From Shewanella pneumatophori (GTDB lineage Bacteria > Pseudomonadota > Gammaproteobacteria > Enterobacterales > Shewanellaceae), in NCBI RefSeq assembly GCF_023283895.1, contig NZ_JAKILB010000008.1, forward strand, positions 62,001-126,000: a stretch of 64,000 bases of DNA, read 5' to 3'. Below are positions 44,761 to 54,109 of this stretch, in pieces. Numbering within the stretch: position 1 is the first letter of the stretch; each line of letters starts with the position of its first letter. The notes beneath the pieces were generated by a model. That model had not been told where the DNA came from. It ran no database searches and saw only the letters and a program-made list of their open reading frames with translations. The position numbers were made by a program, and so were the translations under genes.

Positions 44761-46392
44761 ATGCAAAATGTTCAAACTTTTACAGTTATTTCTTCTGCTA
44801 GTTCACAACTAGCCGATACTGCTGTTAAATTCAGCCAATTATTGCTACCTGTGTCGTTGCAAGGTAACGAACAAGGTGCAAAGCTCTGCTTCTCGCAGCA
44901 GCAGTACCTACTTAACCCTTTACCTCTTAGCACGCTACATCAATTACAAAGTGCGCAACGGTTAATATTAAATATAGTGCAAACTCAAGCGGCAACAAGA
45001 ATAGCTAGCCTGATTGGGCTTGGGCAAACCTATCAACTCCCCTTACCTACAGCACTGTTACATATGCAGGGCTCAAGCCTAGCTCAAATCAAAAGACTCG
45101 AGCAACTTGCCGCCCGCAAAGAGGGTTACTCATTAGGAAAAGCTCGGGTTAAAAACAATATATTGGCTTTTGATGCAGGCTCAAGCATTTCACTGCCCAC
45201 CACAATTATTGACGGACGCTATACAGCGGCGATTGTATTAAAAAATGGCCAGTTGCTGCTGTCCCTTAGTCAGATAGAGATTGAACAAACGGTTCAGCTA
45301 GCCCAAGAGCCGCATTCGCTAGTTGAAGAAGCTTGTGATCAAGCTGATGAAACCATCCCCACAAGCAGCCCACTTAATATGGCTGCAAGCTATAAAAACC
45401 TGTTTTCACAACTAGCAGCCGTAACACTTGCACATCAATCAGCTTCTTCTAGCGCAGAGTTGACGGCTCAAGCAGGTAGCAATAATCAAAATCATTATAA
45501 AAACCTGCCCTCTAGTGACTCAAGCAGAACTAAAGCGCTAACAGCCACTCATCAGTCACTGAATAATGCACTTTTTAAAGCCGGTGGCTTGCCTGTTACC
45601 TGTCAACCTCCTGCGCCATCACATAGTGATCTAGCCGCTGAGTTAACTAAGTACCTGTCATCAATTAGAAGTGATGCGATAACTGAGCTTGCTCAGCCAC
45701 AAAAACTCAAGCAAACCCTGATTGAAATGGGTAAGCTAGCCTTTGCTCCTTCTCAATGGCAACAAGCTGCCAGCCATGCTCACAGTCACAGCCATATCAC
45801 AACAATCAGTCTTATCACTCAGTTGTTAATTGGACTAAATAGTAAATCTAATATTTCTCCAGAGTTAAGTAAGCAGCTTATTGCACTTCAAGATAAACTA
45901 GCCTTACCCGAGCCACTACAGAAACTGTTGCAGACAGCGGTAAAAGTAGATGCTTTTGCCGATATTCTGCGCAGTATTTCGCTATATCAACAAGCTTCTG
46001 ACTTCTCAGAGCAAACAACTAACTTCTATTTTGTTATTCCCTATTCGATTAACCATTATCAAGAACAACTTGAGGGGCAGATCAGTAAGCATGGTGCAGA
46101 GGGCAGCGACAATAGCAGTTTGTGGCAGTTACAACTTAAATTCAATTTGTCTGCAGCAGCTTTACTTATTAATGGACAAATACAGCAAACAGCAAATCAA
46201 AAACCAACACTCAAACTTAGCTTTAGCTCAGATGATGCTGCAACAACCAATAAAATAAAGCTATTGAGCACTTCTCTCAGGTACAAACTCATTGAGCTAG
46301 GTTTTGAAAGTGTGGCTTTAGAAAGTAAAACCGCTGTCATTGCCGCATCGATTTTGCCCGGACAGCATTACTTAGTGAAAACCAAGGTATAA
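44761..46392 (+). CDS. FliK-like hook-length-control domain protein
   Basis: 543-aa protein with a low-complexity, Gln/Ser/Ala-rich middle and a C-terminal domain (about 440-535) resembling the flagellar hook-length control domain of FliK. The region WQLQLKFNLSAAALLINGQI, LKLSFSSDD and LLSTSLRYKLIELGFESVAL matches that fold's pattern. It is followed after 1 base by an FlhB-C-terminal homologue, the same pairing as Bacillus ylqG-ylqH. FliK measures the hook and switches FlhB specificity. This is a second, non-canonical member, and its job in this organism is unknown. Confidence 0.6.
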   Translation: MQNVQTFTVISSASSQLADTAVKFSQLLLPVSLQGNEQGAKLCFSQQQYLLNPLPLSTLHQLQSAQRLILNIVQTQAATRIASLIGLGQTYQLPLPTALLHMQGSSLAQIKRLEQLAARKEGYSLGKARVKNNILAFDAGSSISLPTTIIDGRYTAAIVLKNGQLLLSLSQIEIEQTVQLAQEPHSLVEEACDQADETIPTSSPLNMAASYKNLFSQLAAVTLAHQSASSSAELTAQAGSNNQNHYKNLPSSDSSRTKALTATHQSLNNALFKAGGLPVTCQPPAPSHSDLAAELTKYLSSIRSDAITELAQPQKLKQTLIEMGKLAFAPSQWQQAASHAHSHSHITTISLITQLLIGLNSKSNISPELSKQLIALQDKLALPEPLQKLLQTAVKVDAFADILRSISLYQQASDFSEQTTNFYFVIPYSINHYQEQLEGQISKHGAEGSDNSSLWQLQLKFNLSAAALLINGQIQQTANQKPTLKLSFSSDDAATTNKIKLLSTSLRYKLIELGFESVALESKTAVIAASILPGQHYLVKTKV

Positions 46393-46393
46393 C

Positions 46394-46702
46394 ATGACAT
46401 CAAAGACAAAAGCTAAACAAGCCGCAGCACTAAGCTATAAAGACGGAGCAGCTCCCATTGTCGTAGCCAAAGGTGAAGATGCACTCGCTGAAGAGATCAT
46501 TGCCCTAGCGGAGCAAGCAGGTGTTCACATTCATCAAGATGAGCATTTGGCCAACTTTTTACAGCATTTAGAAGTGGGAGAAGCGATCCCAAGCGAACTT
46601 TATGGCTTAATTGCCGAACTCATTGCATTTGTATATGTACTGGAAGGTAAGTTTCCCGAGAAATGGGACAATATGCATAATAAAATTATGCAGCAGGTTT
46701 AG
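46394..46702 (+). CDS. FlhX/YlqH-like protein, FlhB C-terminal domain homologue
   Basis: 102-aa cytoplasmic protein matching the part of FlhB just after its autocleavage site. ALSYKDGAAPIVVAKGEDALAEEI and VGEAIPSELYGLIAELIAFV align with FlhB's VAVKYDAAKSTAPFVVAKG and IPEGLFTAVAQVLAYV in this same window. The Asn-Pro-x-His cleavage motif itself is absent. Such proteins can stand in for the FlhB C-terminal fragment in some bacteria. It is one base after the FliK-like gene and shares its sigma-28 promoter. Confidence 0.82.
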   Translation: MTSKTKAKQAAALSYKDGAAPIVVAKGEDALAEEIIALAEQAGVHIHQDEHLANFLQHLEVGEAIPSELYGLIAELIAFVYVLEGKFPEKWDNMHNKIMQQV

Positions 46703-46764
46703 GGGGGAGTAGTTTAATCATTTGCGCCGGCTTGCCCCGATTAGCAAGCAGGAGTGACGTTAAG

Positions 46765-47178
46765 TTAATTTTTTCCGTGTAAGCGGATCAACAACTCTGC
46801 TTCCGCCTTTGGTAGTTCACACTCCTCGATAAGTTCTTCAACTCCCGCACCTAAGGCAACCATTTTCATTGCTCTAGAATACAATCTCGCTTGCGGATCT
46901 TGCTGACTTCCCTCTTCGAGTTTAGCGTCTTGCTGAGCTAGTTTTTTTTCAAGCTCTAGCATACGCCTGCCAACGCCAATAGTGCCGCTTCTTAGCTCTT
47001 GCAACTCGCGCTTAACGGTATCTCTTTGTTTATCACTTTCTTTAACCAAAACTGTAAGAGCATCCACTGTTGAGCGCAGCTTAGTCGTTTGCTTTTGCAA
47101 ATAAACAATCAAAGCGCAAAAAACAACAGCTAAAACTAGCATCGCAACAATTAAAATTTCTTCAACAGTCATTAACAT
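46765..47178 (-). CDS. DUF2802 membrane-anchored protein of the chemotaxis operon
   Basis: 137 aa with one N-terminal membrane segment (about residues 8-27, ILIVAMLVLAVVFCALIVYL), a coiled-coil middle (about 30-90) and a C-terminal helical part ending PKAEAELLIRLHG. This is the DUF2802 protein regularly found after cheW in polar-flagellate gammaproteobacteria; its function is not known. The ATG at 47172 is an alternative start with better ribosome-site spacing. It converges with the flhX-like gene. Confidence 0.8.
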   Translation of the reverse strand: MLMTVEEILIVAMLVLAVVFCALIVYLQKQTTKLRSTVDALTVLVKESDKQRDTVKRELQELRSGTIGVGRRMLELEKKLAQQDAKLEEGSQQDPQARLYSRAMKMVALGAGVEELIEECELPKAEAELLIRLHGKN

Positions 47179-47215
47179 ATCTTCTAAAAGGGGTAAGTTA
47201 CCGCAATAATCAGTG

Positions 47216-47246
47216 TCAGGTAGCTTAACTAGATTATGCTACCTGA
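47216..47246. repeat. Inverted repeat between cheW and the DUF2802 gene
   Basis: TCAGGTAGC and GCTACCTGA form a perfect 9-bp stem with a 13-base loop. There is no T-run on either side, so it is more likely an mRNA stem or processing site than a terminator. Confidence 0.45.
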
Positions 47247-47321
47247 AACTGCGAACAGCGCAGCTAAAATCATTAGCTAGAATGACTAACTAAGAGTCAT
47301 AAACCAAGAGTCGTTAACAGG

Positions 47322-47813
47322 TTAGATTTGAGTTAACTCCATCCACTCTTCATCAGAAAGTAACTTATCTAAATCAACCAAAATAAGCAGCTCATTTTCA
47401 CGGTTGCTGACACCTTGAATGAATTTAGCGCTCTCTTCTGTTCCAACATTTGGCGCATTATCGATTTCAGAGCGGCGTAGATAAACCACTTCAGCAACAC
47501 TGTCGACCAAAATACCAATGACTTGTTTTTCAGCTTCGATGATCACGATACGCGTTGAATCATTAACATCTGCTGAAGCTAAACCAAAGCGTGAACGGGT
47601 GTCGATAACTGTGACTACGTTACCACGTAGATTAATGATCCCTAACACGTAATGAGGCGCACCCGGAACCGGTGCAATTTCAGTATAACGTAATACTTCT
47701 TGAACCTGCATAACGTTAATGCCATAGGTTTCATTATCAAGCTTAAATGTTACCCATTGTAATACTGCATCATCATTACCTGCCGCAACGGCCACACTAT
47801 TTGAACTTGTCAT
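47322..47813 (-). CDS. cheW: Chemotaxis coupling protein CheW
   Basis: 163 aa from the ATG at 47813, preceded by GAGGG; an in-frame start 15 bases earlier is weaker. A single CheW domain has VTFKLDNETYGINVMQVQEV, RYTEIAPVPGAPHYVLGIIN, LRGNVVTVIDTRSRFG and NELLILVDLDKLLS. It links receptors to CheA in the polar array. It lies 241 bp downstream of parP, with its own sigma-28-type promoter in that gap. Confidence 0.95.
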   Translation of the reverse strand: MTSSNSVAVAAGNDDAVLQWVTFKLDNETYGINVMQVQEVLRYTEIAPVPGAPHYVLGIINLRGNVVTVIDTRSRFGLASADVNDSTRIVIIEAEKQVIGILVDSVAEVVYLRRSEIDNAPNVGTEESAKFIQGVSNRENELLILVDLDKLLSDEEWMELTQI

Positions 47814-47991
47814 AAATCCCTCAATCAATAGCTCAGTGGCTATCTAATAAAACCTAGTAACCCGTATAACGAGTTACTGATATAATTCATTTCAGAAATG
47901 CTAGCCTATTAAATTTATGGCTATTTATTTTTAAGCTTAAGCATATCTTGCTCTATGTTGAGATCCAATACTCTTGCTTGCTCAATTTATT

Positions 47992-48018
47992 ATATCGACC
48001 AGTTATCTCTAGTCTTTA
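47992..48018 (-). promoter_or_regulatory. Sigma-28 (FliA) type promoter upstream of cheW
   Basis: On the minus strand TAAAGACT (48018-48011), exactly 11 bases, then GTCGATAT (47999-47992). This is close to the FliA consensus TAAAGTTT-N11-GCCGATAA, about 180 bp before the cheW start. It would allow cheW and the DUF2802 gene to be transcribed apart from the long flagellar operon. Confidence 0.65.
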
Positions 48019-48054
48019 TAGCGTACATCACACCTTAAACTGCCACTCTTTTAA

Positions 48055-49047
48055 CTAGGCAATACTATCTTGGTGCCCTAAACCGGCTTGAAGCATTTGT
48101 ACTAATGCAGGAATATTTAAAATACCGCACATCTGCTCTTTCACAACGCCCGCTAACCAAGGACGTTTACCGGCTTGGCTACGCCAATTAACTGCTGACT
48201 TTTTGATACTGATAGTATCTACCAGTGACTCACAGCTTAAGCCCCAATTACTATCTTGTAGTGCAACCACATATTGATAATTGACCTGCTCTGCTAACTC
48301 TTGATTATATTTTTCAGGCATTACCCAAGCGCCAGTATCAACCACATTAAGTTGTGAGCCTCTGTGTTGTTGCACGCCTTTGTACCAAACTGGACGGCCA
48401 ATTAATGGCGTTAATGGCTGTAAATTGACTATGCCACCAAGACTCACTAGCGGCACAGCTAACGTTAAACCTGCAACTTTGAAAAACAACACTTGAAACT
48501 CTTCTTCTAAGTTTTCGAGTAATGCTTGAGTCGATACTAAATCGATTGCTGTTGGCAGCGTTTTAGAGTCAATTGCGTTAGCACTTACTTCTGTTCTGTT
48601 CTCTGCCAAGCCTGATTTATTTGCTAAGCTTAAGCTATTTGCTAAGTCTGACTGCTGGGCTAAACCTACTTGACTTGTTAACACGGAAGCGATTAAAGGC
48701 TCGCCCGGCAAACTCTCATAATTAGTTACTAATTTATCTTCGCTTACTGGCGTTACTTGCTCTGTCGTTTGCTGTAGCTCTGATGCGGTATCATTCTCTA
48801 CCTTCGTTACACTTGTAACGTCTGTATCTGCGCTTGTTCTGCTTGCAGAAGTTGTGACAGAGTCAACTTCAGACAAGCGATTCGAGTTAGCAAATAATTG
48901 CTCTAGTGATTGTCTACTAACAAGCGTCTGCGGCTCTTCAACTGGCATAAAAGGCTTGTTGTCGACTGTATTATCTACATCAGCTTTAGGTTCAGTTAAC
49001 AACAAAGCAAAATAATCAGAGACTGCTTCATCAACTAATTTTGACAT
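48055..49047 (-). CDS. parP: ParP-like CheW-domain protein (polar array tether)
   Basis: 330 aa. Residues 1 to about 175 are acidic and low complexity, followed by a CheW-like domain (about 185-325) with QVLFFKVAGLTLAVPLVSLGG, RPVWYKGVQQHRGSQLNVVD and AGVVKEQMCGILNIPALV. Position after the ParA-type gene and before cheW matches Vibrio ParP, whose AIF domain holds CheA in the array and binds ParC. Its ATG at 49047 has AAGGGG 6 bases upstream, inside the last codons of parC, so the two overlap by 17 bp. Confidence 0.85.
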   Translation of the reverse strand: MSKLVDEAVSDYFALLLTEPKADVDNTVDNKPFMPVEEPQTLVSRQSLEQLFANSNRLSEVDSVTTSASRTSADTDVTSVTKVENDTASELQQTTEQVTPVSEDKLVTNYESLPGEPLIASVLTSQVGLAQQSDLANSLSLANKSGLAENRTEVSANAIDSKTLPTAIDLVSTQALLENLEEEFQVLFFKVAGLTLAVPLVSLGGIVNLQPLTPLIGRPVWYKGVQQHRGSQLNVVDTGAWVMPEKYNQELAEQVNYQYVVALQDSNWGLSCESLVDTISIKKSAVNWRSQAGKRPWLAGVVKEQMCGILNIPALVQMLQAGLGHQDSIA

Positions 49048-49822
49048 GACAGGCCCCTTTATTGATGATGTAACTCAATAAGCGCTCGTAGGCTTTAACG
49101 CCACGACTACTTGGAGCATAATGAGATGCAGGTAAATGACTCAAGCTTGCATCTCTAAATTTTGTATCCACGGGAATAACGTCTTGCCAAAGTTCATCAC
49201 TATAATCTTGACTCAATTGTAATAACGCTGCGGTTGCTGCACGAGTGCGTTTATCGTACATGGTTGGCACTATAGTATAGCTGTATTGAATACGCTTCGA
49301 ACGCCCCATTAACAACATGGTTTTGACCATTCGGTCTAGACCTTTTAGTGCCAAGAACTCAGTTTGTACTGGCACAATAATATGCTCACTTGCAGCTAGA
49401 GCATTAACCATTAATACGCCTAACACTGGTGGGCAATCAATAAGCACCACATCATATCTATCTGCGACTAGTTGCAATGCTTTTTTAAGAATTAAGCCCA
49501 TGCCCTCTTGATGCCCAAGACTACGATCTAATGTTGCTAACGCCATTGTGGCAGGCATCAAATCAAGGTTTTCAACATTAGTAGGCACAATGTGCGTTTG
49601 CACGCTATCTGCAGTTAAGCTTTTATTATTTAAAAACAAGTTATATAAAGAACTAGGCAGTTGCTCGCTATCAATTCCAAGATAATAACCAAGCGATGCA
49701 TGTGGATCAGTATCCACCATAAGTACTCTTTGACCCCGTTTAACAAACGCACCAGCTAGACTGGCAACAGTTGTTGTCTTTCCCACTCCGCCTTTTTGGT
49801 TTGCTATCGTCCAGATCTTCAA
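49031..49822 (-). CDS. parC: ParC-like ATPase for polar chemotaxis-array placement
   Basis: ParA/MinD-superfamily ATPase of 263 aa. It has the deviant Walker A IANQKGGVGKTTTVASLAG, LMVDTDPHASLGYYLG (switch I), DVVLIDCPPVLGVLMVNAL (Walker B) and VPVQTEFLALKGLDRM. In Vibrio the equivalent localises arrays to the cell pole and ensures their inheritance. Overlap with parP supports joint expression. Confidence 0.9.
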   Translation of the reverse strand: MKIWTIANQKGGVGKTTTVASLAGAFVKRGQRVLMVDTDPHASLGYYLGIDSEQLPSSLYNLFLNNKSLTADSVQTHIVPTNVENLDLMPATMALATLDRSLGHQEGMGLILKKALQLVADRYDVVLIDCPPVLGVLMVNALAASEHIIVPVQTEFLALKGLDRMVKTMLLMGRSKRIQYSYTIVPTMYDKRTRAATAALLQLSQDYSDELWQDVIPVDTKFRDASLSHLPASHYAPSSRGVKAYERLLSYIINKGACHVKIS

Positions 49823-49909
49823 CTGGTGATCCTCTATCTCTTTATATACTGGTTTTTATGTGTGATGGTTAAAATAGCTGTAAGCAAAATATTCAAGTAG
49901 CAACCGAGC

Positions 49910-50593
49910 TTATGAGTCAGGCTCTCTCGTGGTCACTCTAACACCGCCATGGGGTAAACGGATTAACTTAACACCATCTTCAGACTCGACTACTGTGACA
50001 GCTTTGCTTGGTTCATCCTGTCTAACATTTCTTAATCCAGCATTAGACTTAACGCTTACGGTACTGACTTTTTCAGTATTCGGCTTTGCTACATTTGTAT
50101 TTGGCTGCAGTACTTCTTGGTTGGAAAGCTTTGATTGCAACACAACTTGATCTTCTACTTGTTCCTGAGCTTGCTTTTTAGGTTGAGCCTGCCTTTGAGA
50201 GCTAGCTTGCGCGGCATGATTGTTCCGCTCAGTTGCACCGCTGTTATTAGCGCTGTTTTTACTAACTCCTGGACCAATCGGTAATACTGTCGACTCACCT
50301 TTTCTAGCTTTTTCGACAAAAGATTGGACAAACTGCGGATTGTTCGCCATCCAATCAGCCATGACTGCAGCTTGCTCATCAGGCACCATCAGCAACACTT
50401 GTGAGTTTTTAAGCTCTGTCACTTCTGCAGATAACAGCTTGTTTTTATGTTGACTATCAAAATAAAGAGAGCCGAAACTGACAGCTGTAACACTGAGCAA
50501 AAATATTGTCAGTAGCGAAAAGGTATTGATTTCTCCGCGCTGACAAACCATACCTAAGCCATGCTTAAAACGCTTACCAATGGCCTTAGCCAT
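49910..50593 (-). CDS. Unknown single-pass membrane protein between cheB and parC
   Basis: 227 aa: a basic N-terminus ([14 protein letters not shown]), one membrane segment (about residues 24-43), a short folded-looking part with [23 protein letters not shown], a long Gln/Asn/Ser-rich disordered stretch (about 110-200) and a C-terminal [21 protein letters not shown] do not recognise a domain. It overlaps the cheB stop by 8 bp and lies before parC, so it is expressed with the polar chemotaxis genes. A tether or pole-related role is speculation. Confidence 0.65.
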   Translation of the reverse strand: MAKAIGKRFKHGLGMVCQRGEINTFSLLTIFLLSVTAVSFGSLYFDSQHKNKLLSAEVTELKNSQVLLMVPDEQAAVMADWMANNPQFVQSFVEKARKGESTVLPIGPGVSKNSANNSGATERNNHAAQASSQRQAQPKKQAQEQVEDQVVLQSKLSNQEVLQPNTNVAKPNTEKVSTVSVKSNAGLRNVRQDEPSKAVTVVESEDGVKLIRLPHGGVRVTTREPDS

Positions 50594-51737
50594 TAGCAGT
50601 CTCTTTTAAAATGGCATCAGCCATCTGCTCTAGCGCTATAGACTTAGTAGCAATACCAGATGTTGTCACAGCTTGTGGCATACCATACACTACACAACTC
50701 GCTTCATCTTGTGCCCAGATAGTTGCACCTACCGATTTCAACATTCTTGCGCCTTCACGTCCATCAGCGCCCATGCCCGTTAGTACAACGGCTAATACAT
50801 CACCACCAATAACCTTCGAGGTTGACGCAAAAGTGATATCAACGCTTGGCTTATAATTCATATCAGGCTTACCCGCAATCACTTTGATCCGCCCGTATGC
50901 GCCGCCTCGCTCTAACATCATCTGCATGCCGCCAGGAGCCAAGTATGCACAACCTGGCTTAAGCACATCACCACTAACAGCCTCTTTAACTTCAATTTTG
51001 CATAAACTATTTAAACGAGTCGCAAATGTTGGTGTAAAAGCCGCTGGCATATGCTGGATTAATAAAATCGGATGCGGATAATTCGCCGGCAATTGCGTTA
51101 GCACTTTCTGCAATGCGACTGGGCCACCGGTAGAGGTGCCAATTAGCAAGGCTTTGTATTTTTTACCACTCGCCCGAGTTACGCTAGATGTTCTGCCAAC
51201 CTTTTCGGCTACTGCAGCATTTGCAGCAACATGCGCTGGCTGGCGTAAAGTATGGCTAGCTAAACTTGGGCGCTTAAGCTCACTGCTTAACGAAGCCTTA
51301 TCCGTTGTGGCTATCCCTCTAGCGATTGGTCTAAATAAGCGTCTACGTCCTAGCGCCTTAATACGCTGCTGCAATAATAAAATTGCGTCATCTTTATTGC
51401 TGGCGATATCTTCAAAACGCTTAGGTAAAAAATCTAATGCTCCCGCTTCTAACGCGTCTAACGTGGCTTTAGCACCATCATGGGTTAGAGAAGAGAACAT
51501 TAAAATAGGAATAGGTTTACTCGCCATGATCTGCTTTACTGCAGTGATGCCATCCATTACTGGCATCTCTATATCCATGGTGATCACTTGCGGATTTAAC
51601 TCAGCAGCCATTTTAACCGCTTCAACACCATTGCTTGCGGTGCCAATAACTTCTAGTTCAGCGTCTTGATTAACAATTTCACTTACACGTCGTCGGAAAA
51701 AACTTGAATCATCAACGACTAAAACTTTTATGCCCAT
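50586..51737 (-). CDS. cheB: Chemotaxis protein-glutamate methylesterase/deamidase
   Basis: Two-domain CheB of 383 aa. The receiver has Asp10, the phospho-acceptor Asp55 ([13 protein letters not shown]) and Lys in LPKRFED. The C-terminal esterase (about 190-375) has [16 protein letters not shown] (catalytic Ser), [15 protein letters not shown] (catalytic His) and [17 protein letters not shown] (catalytic Asp). It removes methyl groups from receptors for adaptation. It is separated from cheA by 92 bp containing a terminator-like hairpin. Confidence 0.96.
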   Translation of the reverse strand: MGIKVLVVDDSSFFRRRVSEIVNQDAELEVIGTASNGVEAVKMAAELNPQVITMDIEMPVMDGITAVKQIMASKPIPILMFSSLTHDGAKATLDALEAGALDFLPKRFEDIASNKDDAILLLQQRIKALGRRRLFRPIARGIATTDKASLSSELKRPSLASHTLRQPAHVAANAAVAEKVGRTSSVTRASGKKYKALLIGTSTGGPVALQKVLTQLPANYPHPILLIQHMPAAFTPTFATRLNSLCKIEVKEAVSGDVLKPGCAYLAPGGMQMMLERGGAYGRIKVIAGKPDMNYKPSVDITFASTSKVIGGDVLAVVLTGMGADGREGARMLKSVGATIWAQDEASCVVYGMPQAVTTSGIATKSIALEQMADAILKETANG

Positions 51738-51786
51738 TAAAATTCCTATACCGCATTTCAGGACTGCTCAATGCTGTATGCAAAAA

Positions 51787-51817
51787 GGAATAACAAAGCA
51801 CCGCGCTTTGTTATTCC
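51787..51817 (-). terminator. Terminator-like hairpin between cheA and cheB
   Basis: A perfect 13-bp stem (GGAATAACAAAGC with its complement) around a 5-base loop. In the minus-strand transcript it is followed at once by TTTTT. It lies after the cheA stop and before cheB in an otherwise continuous operon, so partial termination (attenuation) is the likely effect. A role as RNase-processing or stabilising stem is the alternative. Confidence 0.7.
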
Positions 51818-51829
51818 TGTAACATCCTA

Positions 51830-54097
51830 TTAGCTCTTATTGCGTGCGTAATACTTAAGTAAGCCCGGCACATCAAGAATAAGCGCTATACCACCATCAG
51901 AAGTAATCGTTGCCCCAGCCATACCAGGCGTGCCGTGCAATAATGTACCTAATGGCTTAATCACCACTTCTTCTTGGCCTATTAGCGAGTCAACTACAAA
52001 ACCAATTTGCATTGTGCCTAATTGCACAATAACCACATGACCATGCTGCTTGTCGCCATGGCTAAAGCCTGATTTACGTGATAACCATTGCTCTAGATAA
52101 AACAACGGCACCGCTTTATCGCGCACAATCACGGTAAGCTGACCGTCTACCACATTGGTTTTAGTCAAGTCTAAATGGAAGATTTCATTCACACTTGAAA
52201 GTGGCAACGCAAACACTTGCTCGGCAACTTCGACCATTAGCGTAGGCATAATGGCTAATGTCAGTGGAACCTTAATTTCTAAGCGAGTGCCCTTGCCTTG
52301 CTGAGAGTCGATATAGACAGAGCCATTAAGCTGAGTAATACGGGTTTTAACCACATCCATACCCACGCCGCGGCCTGAAATATCAGAAATCTCAACCTTA
52401 GTTGAAAAGCCTGGGGCGAAAATAAGGTTATATGCTTCTTCATCGGTCATTCGCGCAGCGGCATCTTCATCAAGTACGCCGCGGCTTATGGCAATAGACT
52501 TTAACTTCTCAGGATCCATACCGGCACCATCATCCTCAATTTTTAAGAGGATGTGGTCGCCTTCTTGGCTAGCTGATAGGGTAATAGTACCTGTACGCTG
52601 TTTACCGTTCGCTTCACGAAGATCCGGCATTTCAATACCGTGATCCACTGAGTTTCTCACCAAGTGAACTAATGGGTCAGCTAAGGCTTCAACCAAATTT
52701 TTATCAAGATCAGTGTCTTCACCAACCATGACTAAATCAATCTCTTTGTTGAGCGTACGCGCAAGATCTCGAACAACACGAGGGAAGCGGCCAAATACCT
52801 TTTTAATTGGCTGCATGCGCGTTTTCATTACCGCGCCCTGCAAGTCAGCGGTTACTAGATCAAGGTTTGCCAATGCCTTTGACATCTCTTCATCTTCACG
52901 GGCAACCCCAAGACTTAATAAACGATTTCGAACCAGTACCAGTTCACCAACCATATTCATAATTTGGTCGAGTCTTGATGTATCAACACGTACTGTGGTT
53001 TCGGCTTGTGGCATATTGTTGCCAGTAGGCTTAACAGGGGCTTTTGCCACCGGCTTAAGTTCAGGCTGAGCTTGTGATTGCACAACCGCTTGCGGCTGGG
53101 TTGACTCAACTTGCTGTGATGTCGTGATAGCTTGTACCACTGAAGCCGAATCGCTAGCTTGCGGAGTACTTTGACTCGCCAGCGCTGGAGTATGTTGCAC
53201 CGGCGTTGAATTAGTCTCTACTGAAAGGTTTTGACTTGCACTTCCCGGTCCGGCACCTGAGCCATGAAGCTCATCTAATAACTTCTCAAACTCATCATCG
53301 GTAATTTCATCTGAATCAACATCATTACCAACAGGCTCTGCGCTTGCAGCAACAGCTGACGGTGTTTTGAACTGACCAGAACCATGAAGCTCATCAAGCA
53401 GTGATTCAAATTCATCATCGGTGATGTCATCTGCTGATGAGTTGGTAACACTAATAGATTCAACAGCAGACGCACTGATTCCCGGGCCATTACCCGTGCC
53501 ATGCAGCGCATCTAATAGCGCTTCAAACTCGGCTTCATCAATATCATCAATGCTACTGCTATTGGCACTCTCAATCCTAGTGTCAACTTGAGTAATAGAT
53601 TCAGTTGGCTGCTTTATCTCTTCAACAATAGTTGGCGCTATTATCGATTCAGCTTCAGGTGCTTCTTCGACTACTGCTGACGCTTGCGACATTTCAGACG
53701 CAAGTAACTCGCCAGCACTTAAGGTTTTTAATTGGGCCAATAATGCAGGCTCGGCTGGCGATTGGGGTTGGCCAGCTTGAGTTTCAGCAAACATTGAGTT
53801 GATGGAGTCTACAGCCTGTAAAATCACATCCATTAGATTGGCGGAAACGCTGCGTTTACCTGTTCGTAAAAGGTCGAATGTATTCTCAGCTTCATGACAA
53901 ACGTCAACCATAGGCGATAAGCCTAAAAAGCCAGCACCGCCTTTAACGGTATGAAATCCTCTGAAAATAGCATTCAATAAATCAGTATCATCAGGGTTAT
54001 TTTCTAACGCAACGAGTTGTTCCTGAAGAAGCTCTAAAATTTCACCGGCTTCAATCAAAAAGTCCTGCAGTATCTCTTCATCAACATCAAAGGACAT
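51830..54097 (-). CDS. cheA: Chemotaxis histidine kinase CheA
   Basis: 755 aa. P1 Hpt domain with phospho-acceptor His49 (FRGFHTVKGGAGFLGL), a long acidic linker (about 110-365), dimerisation P3 (about 366-430), HATPase P4 (HLVRNSVDHGIE, DDGAGMDPEKL, ISGRGVGMDVV) and CheW-like P5 (about 610-750). The linker holds three copies of an acidic motif: FEALLDALHGTG near 190-202, DDITDDEFESLLDELHGSG near 223-241 and DEITDDEFEKLLDELHGSG near 263-281. No clear P2 CheY-binding domain is visible, so the repeats may be docking sites for ParP or other partners. It follows cheZ by 12 bp. Confidence 0.96.
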   Translation of the reverse strand: MSFDVDEEILQDFLIEAGEILELLQEQLVALENNPDDTDLLNAIFRGFHTVKGGAGFLGLSPMVDVCHEAENTFDLLRTGKRSVSANLMDVILQAVDSINSMFAETQAGQPQSPAEPALLAQLKTLSAGELLASEMSQASAVVEEAPEAESIIAPTIVEEIKQPTESITQVDTRIESANSSSIDDIDEAEFEALLDALHGTGNGPGISASAVESISVTNSSADDITDDEFESLLDELHGSGQFKTPSAVAASAEPVGNDVDSDEITDDEFEKLLDELHGSGAGPGSASQNLSVETNSTPVQHTPALASQSTPQASDSASVVQAITTSQQVESTQPQAVVQSQAQPELKPVAKAPVKPTGNNMPQAETTVRVDTSRLDQIMNMVGELVLVRNRLLSLGVAREDEEMSKALANLDLVTADLQGAVMKTRMQPIKKVFGRFPRVVRDLARTLNKEIDLVMVGEDTDLDKNLVEALADPLVHLVRNSVDHGIEMPDLREANGKQRTGTITLSASQEGDHILLKIEDDGAGMDPEKLKSIAISRGVLDEDAAARMTDEEAYNLIFAPGFSTKVEISDISGRGVGMDVVKTRITQLNGSVYIDSQQGKGTRLEIKVPLTLAIMPTLMVEVAEQVFALPLSSVNEIFHLDLTKTNVVDGQLTVIVRDKAVPLFYLEQWLSRKSGFSHGDKQHGHVVIVQLGTMQIGFVVDSLIGQEEVVIKPLGTLLHGTPGMAGATITSDGGIALILDVPGLLKYYARNKS

Positions 54098-54109
54098 TAT
54101 TTGACTCCC

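Noticed and set aside
51136..51669. Plus-strand ORF of 177 codons
   Set aside because: It is antisense to cheB, with no homology visible.
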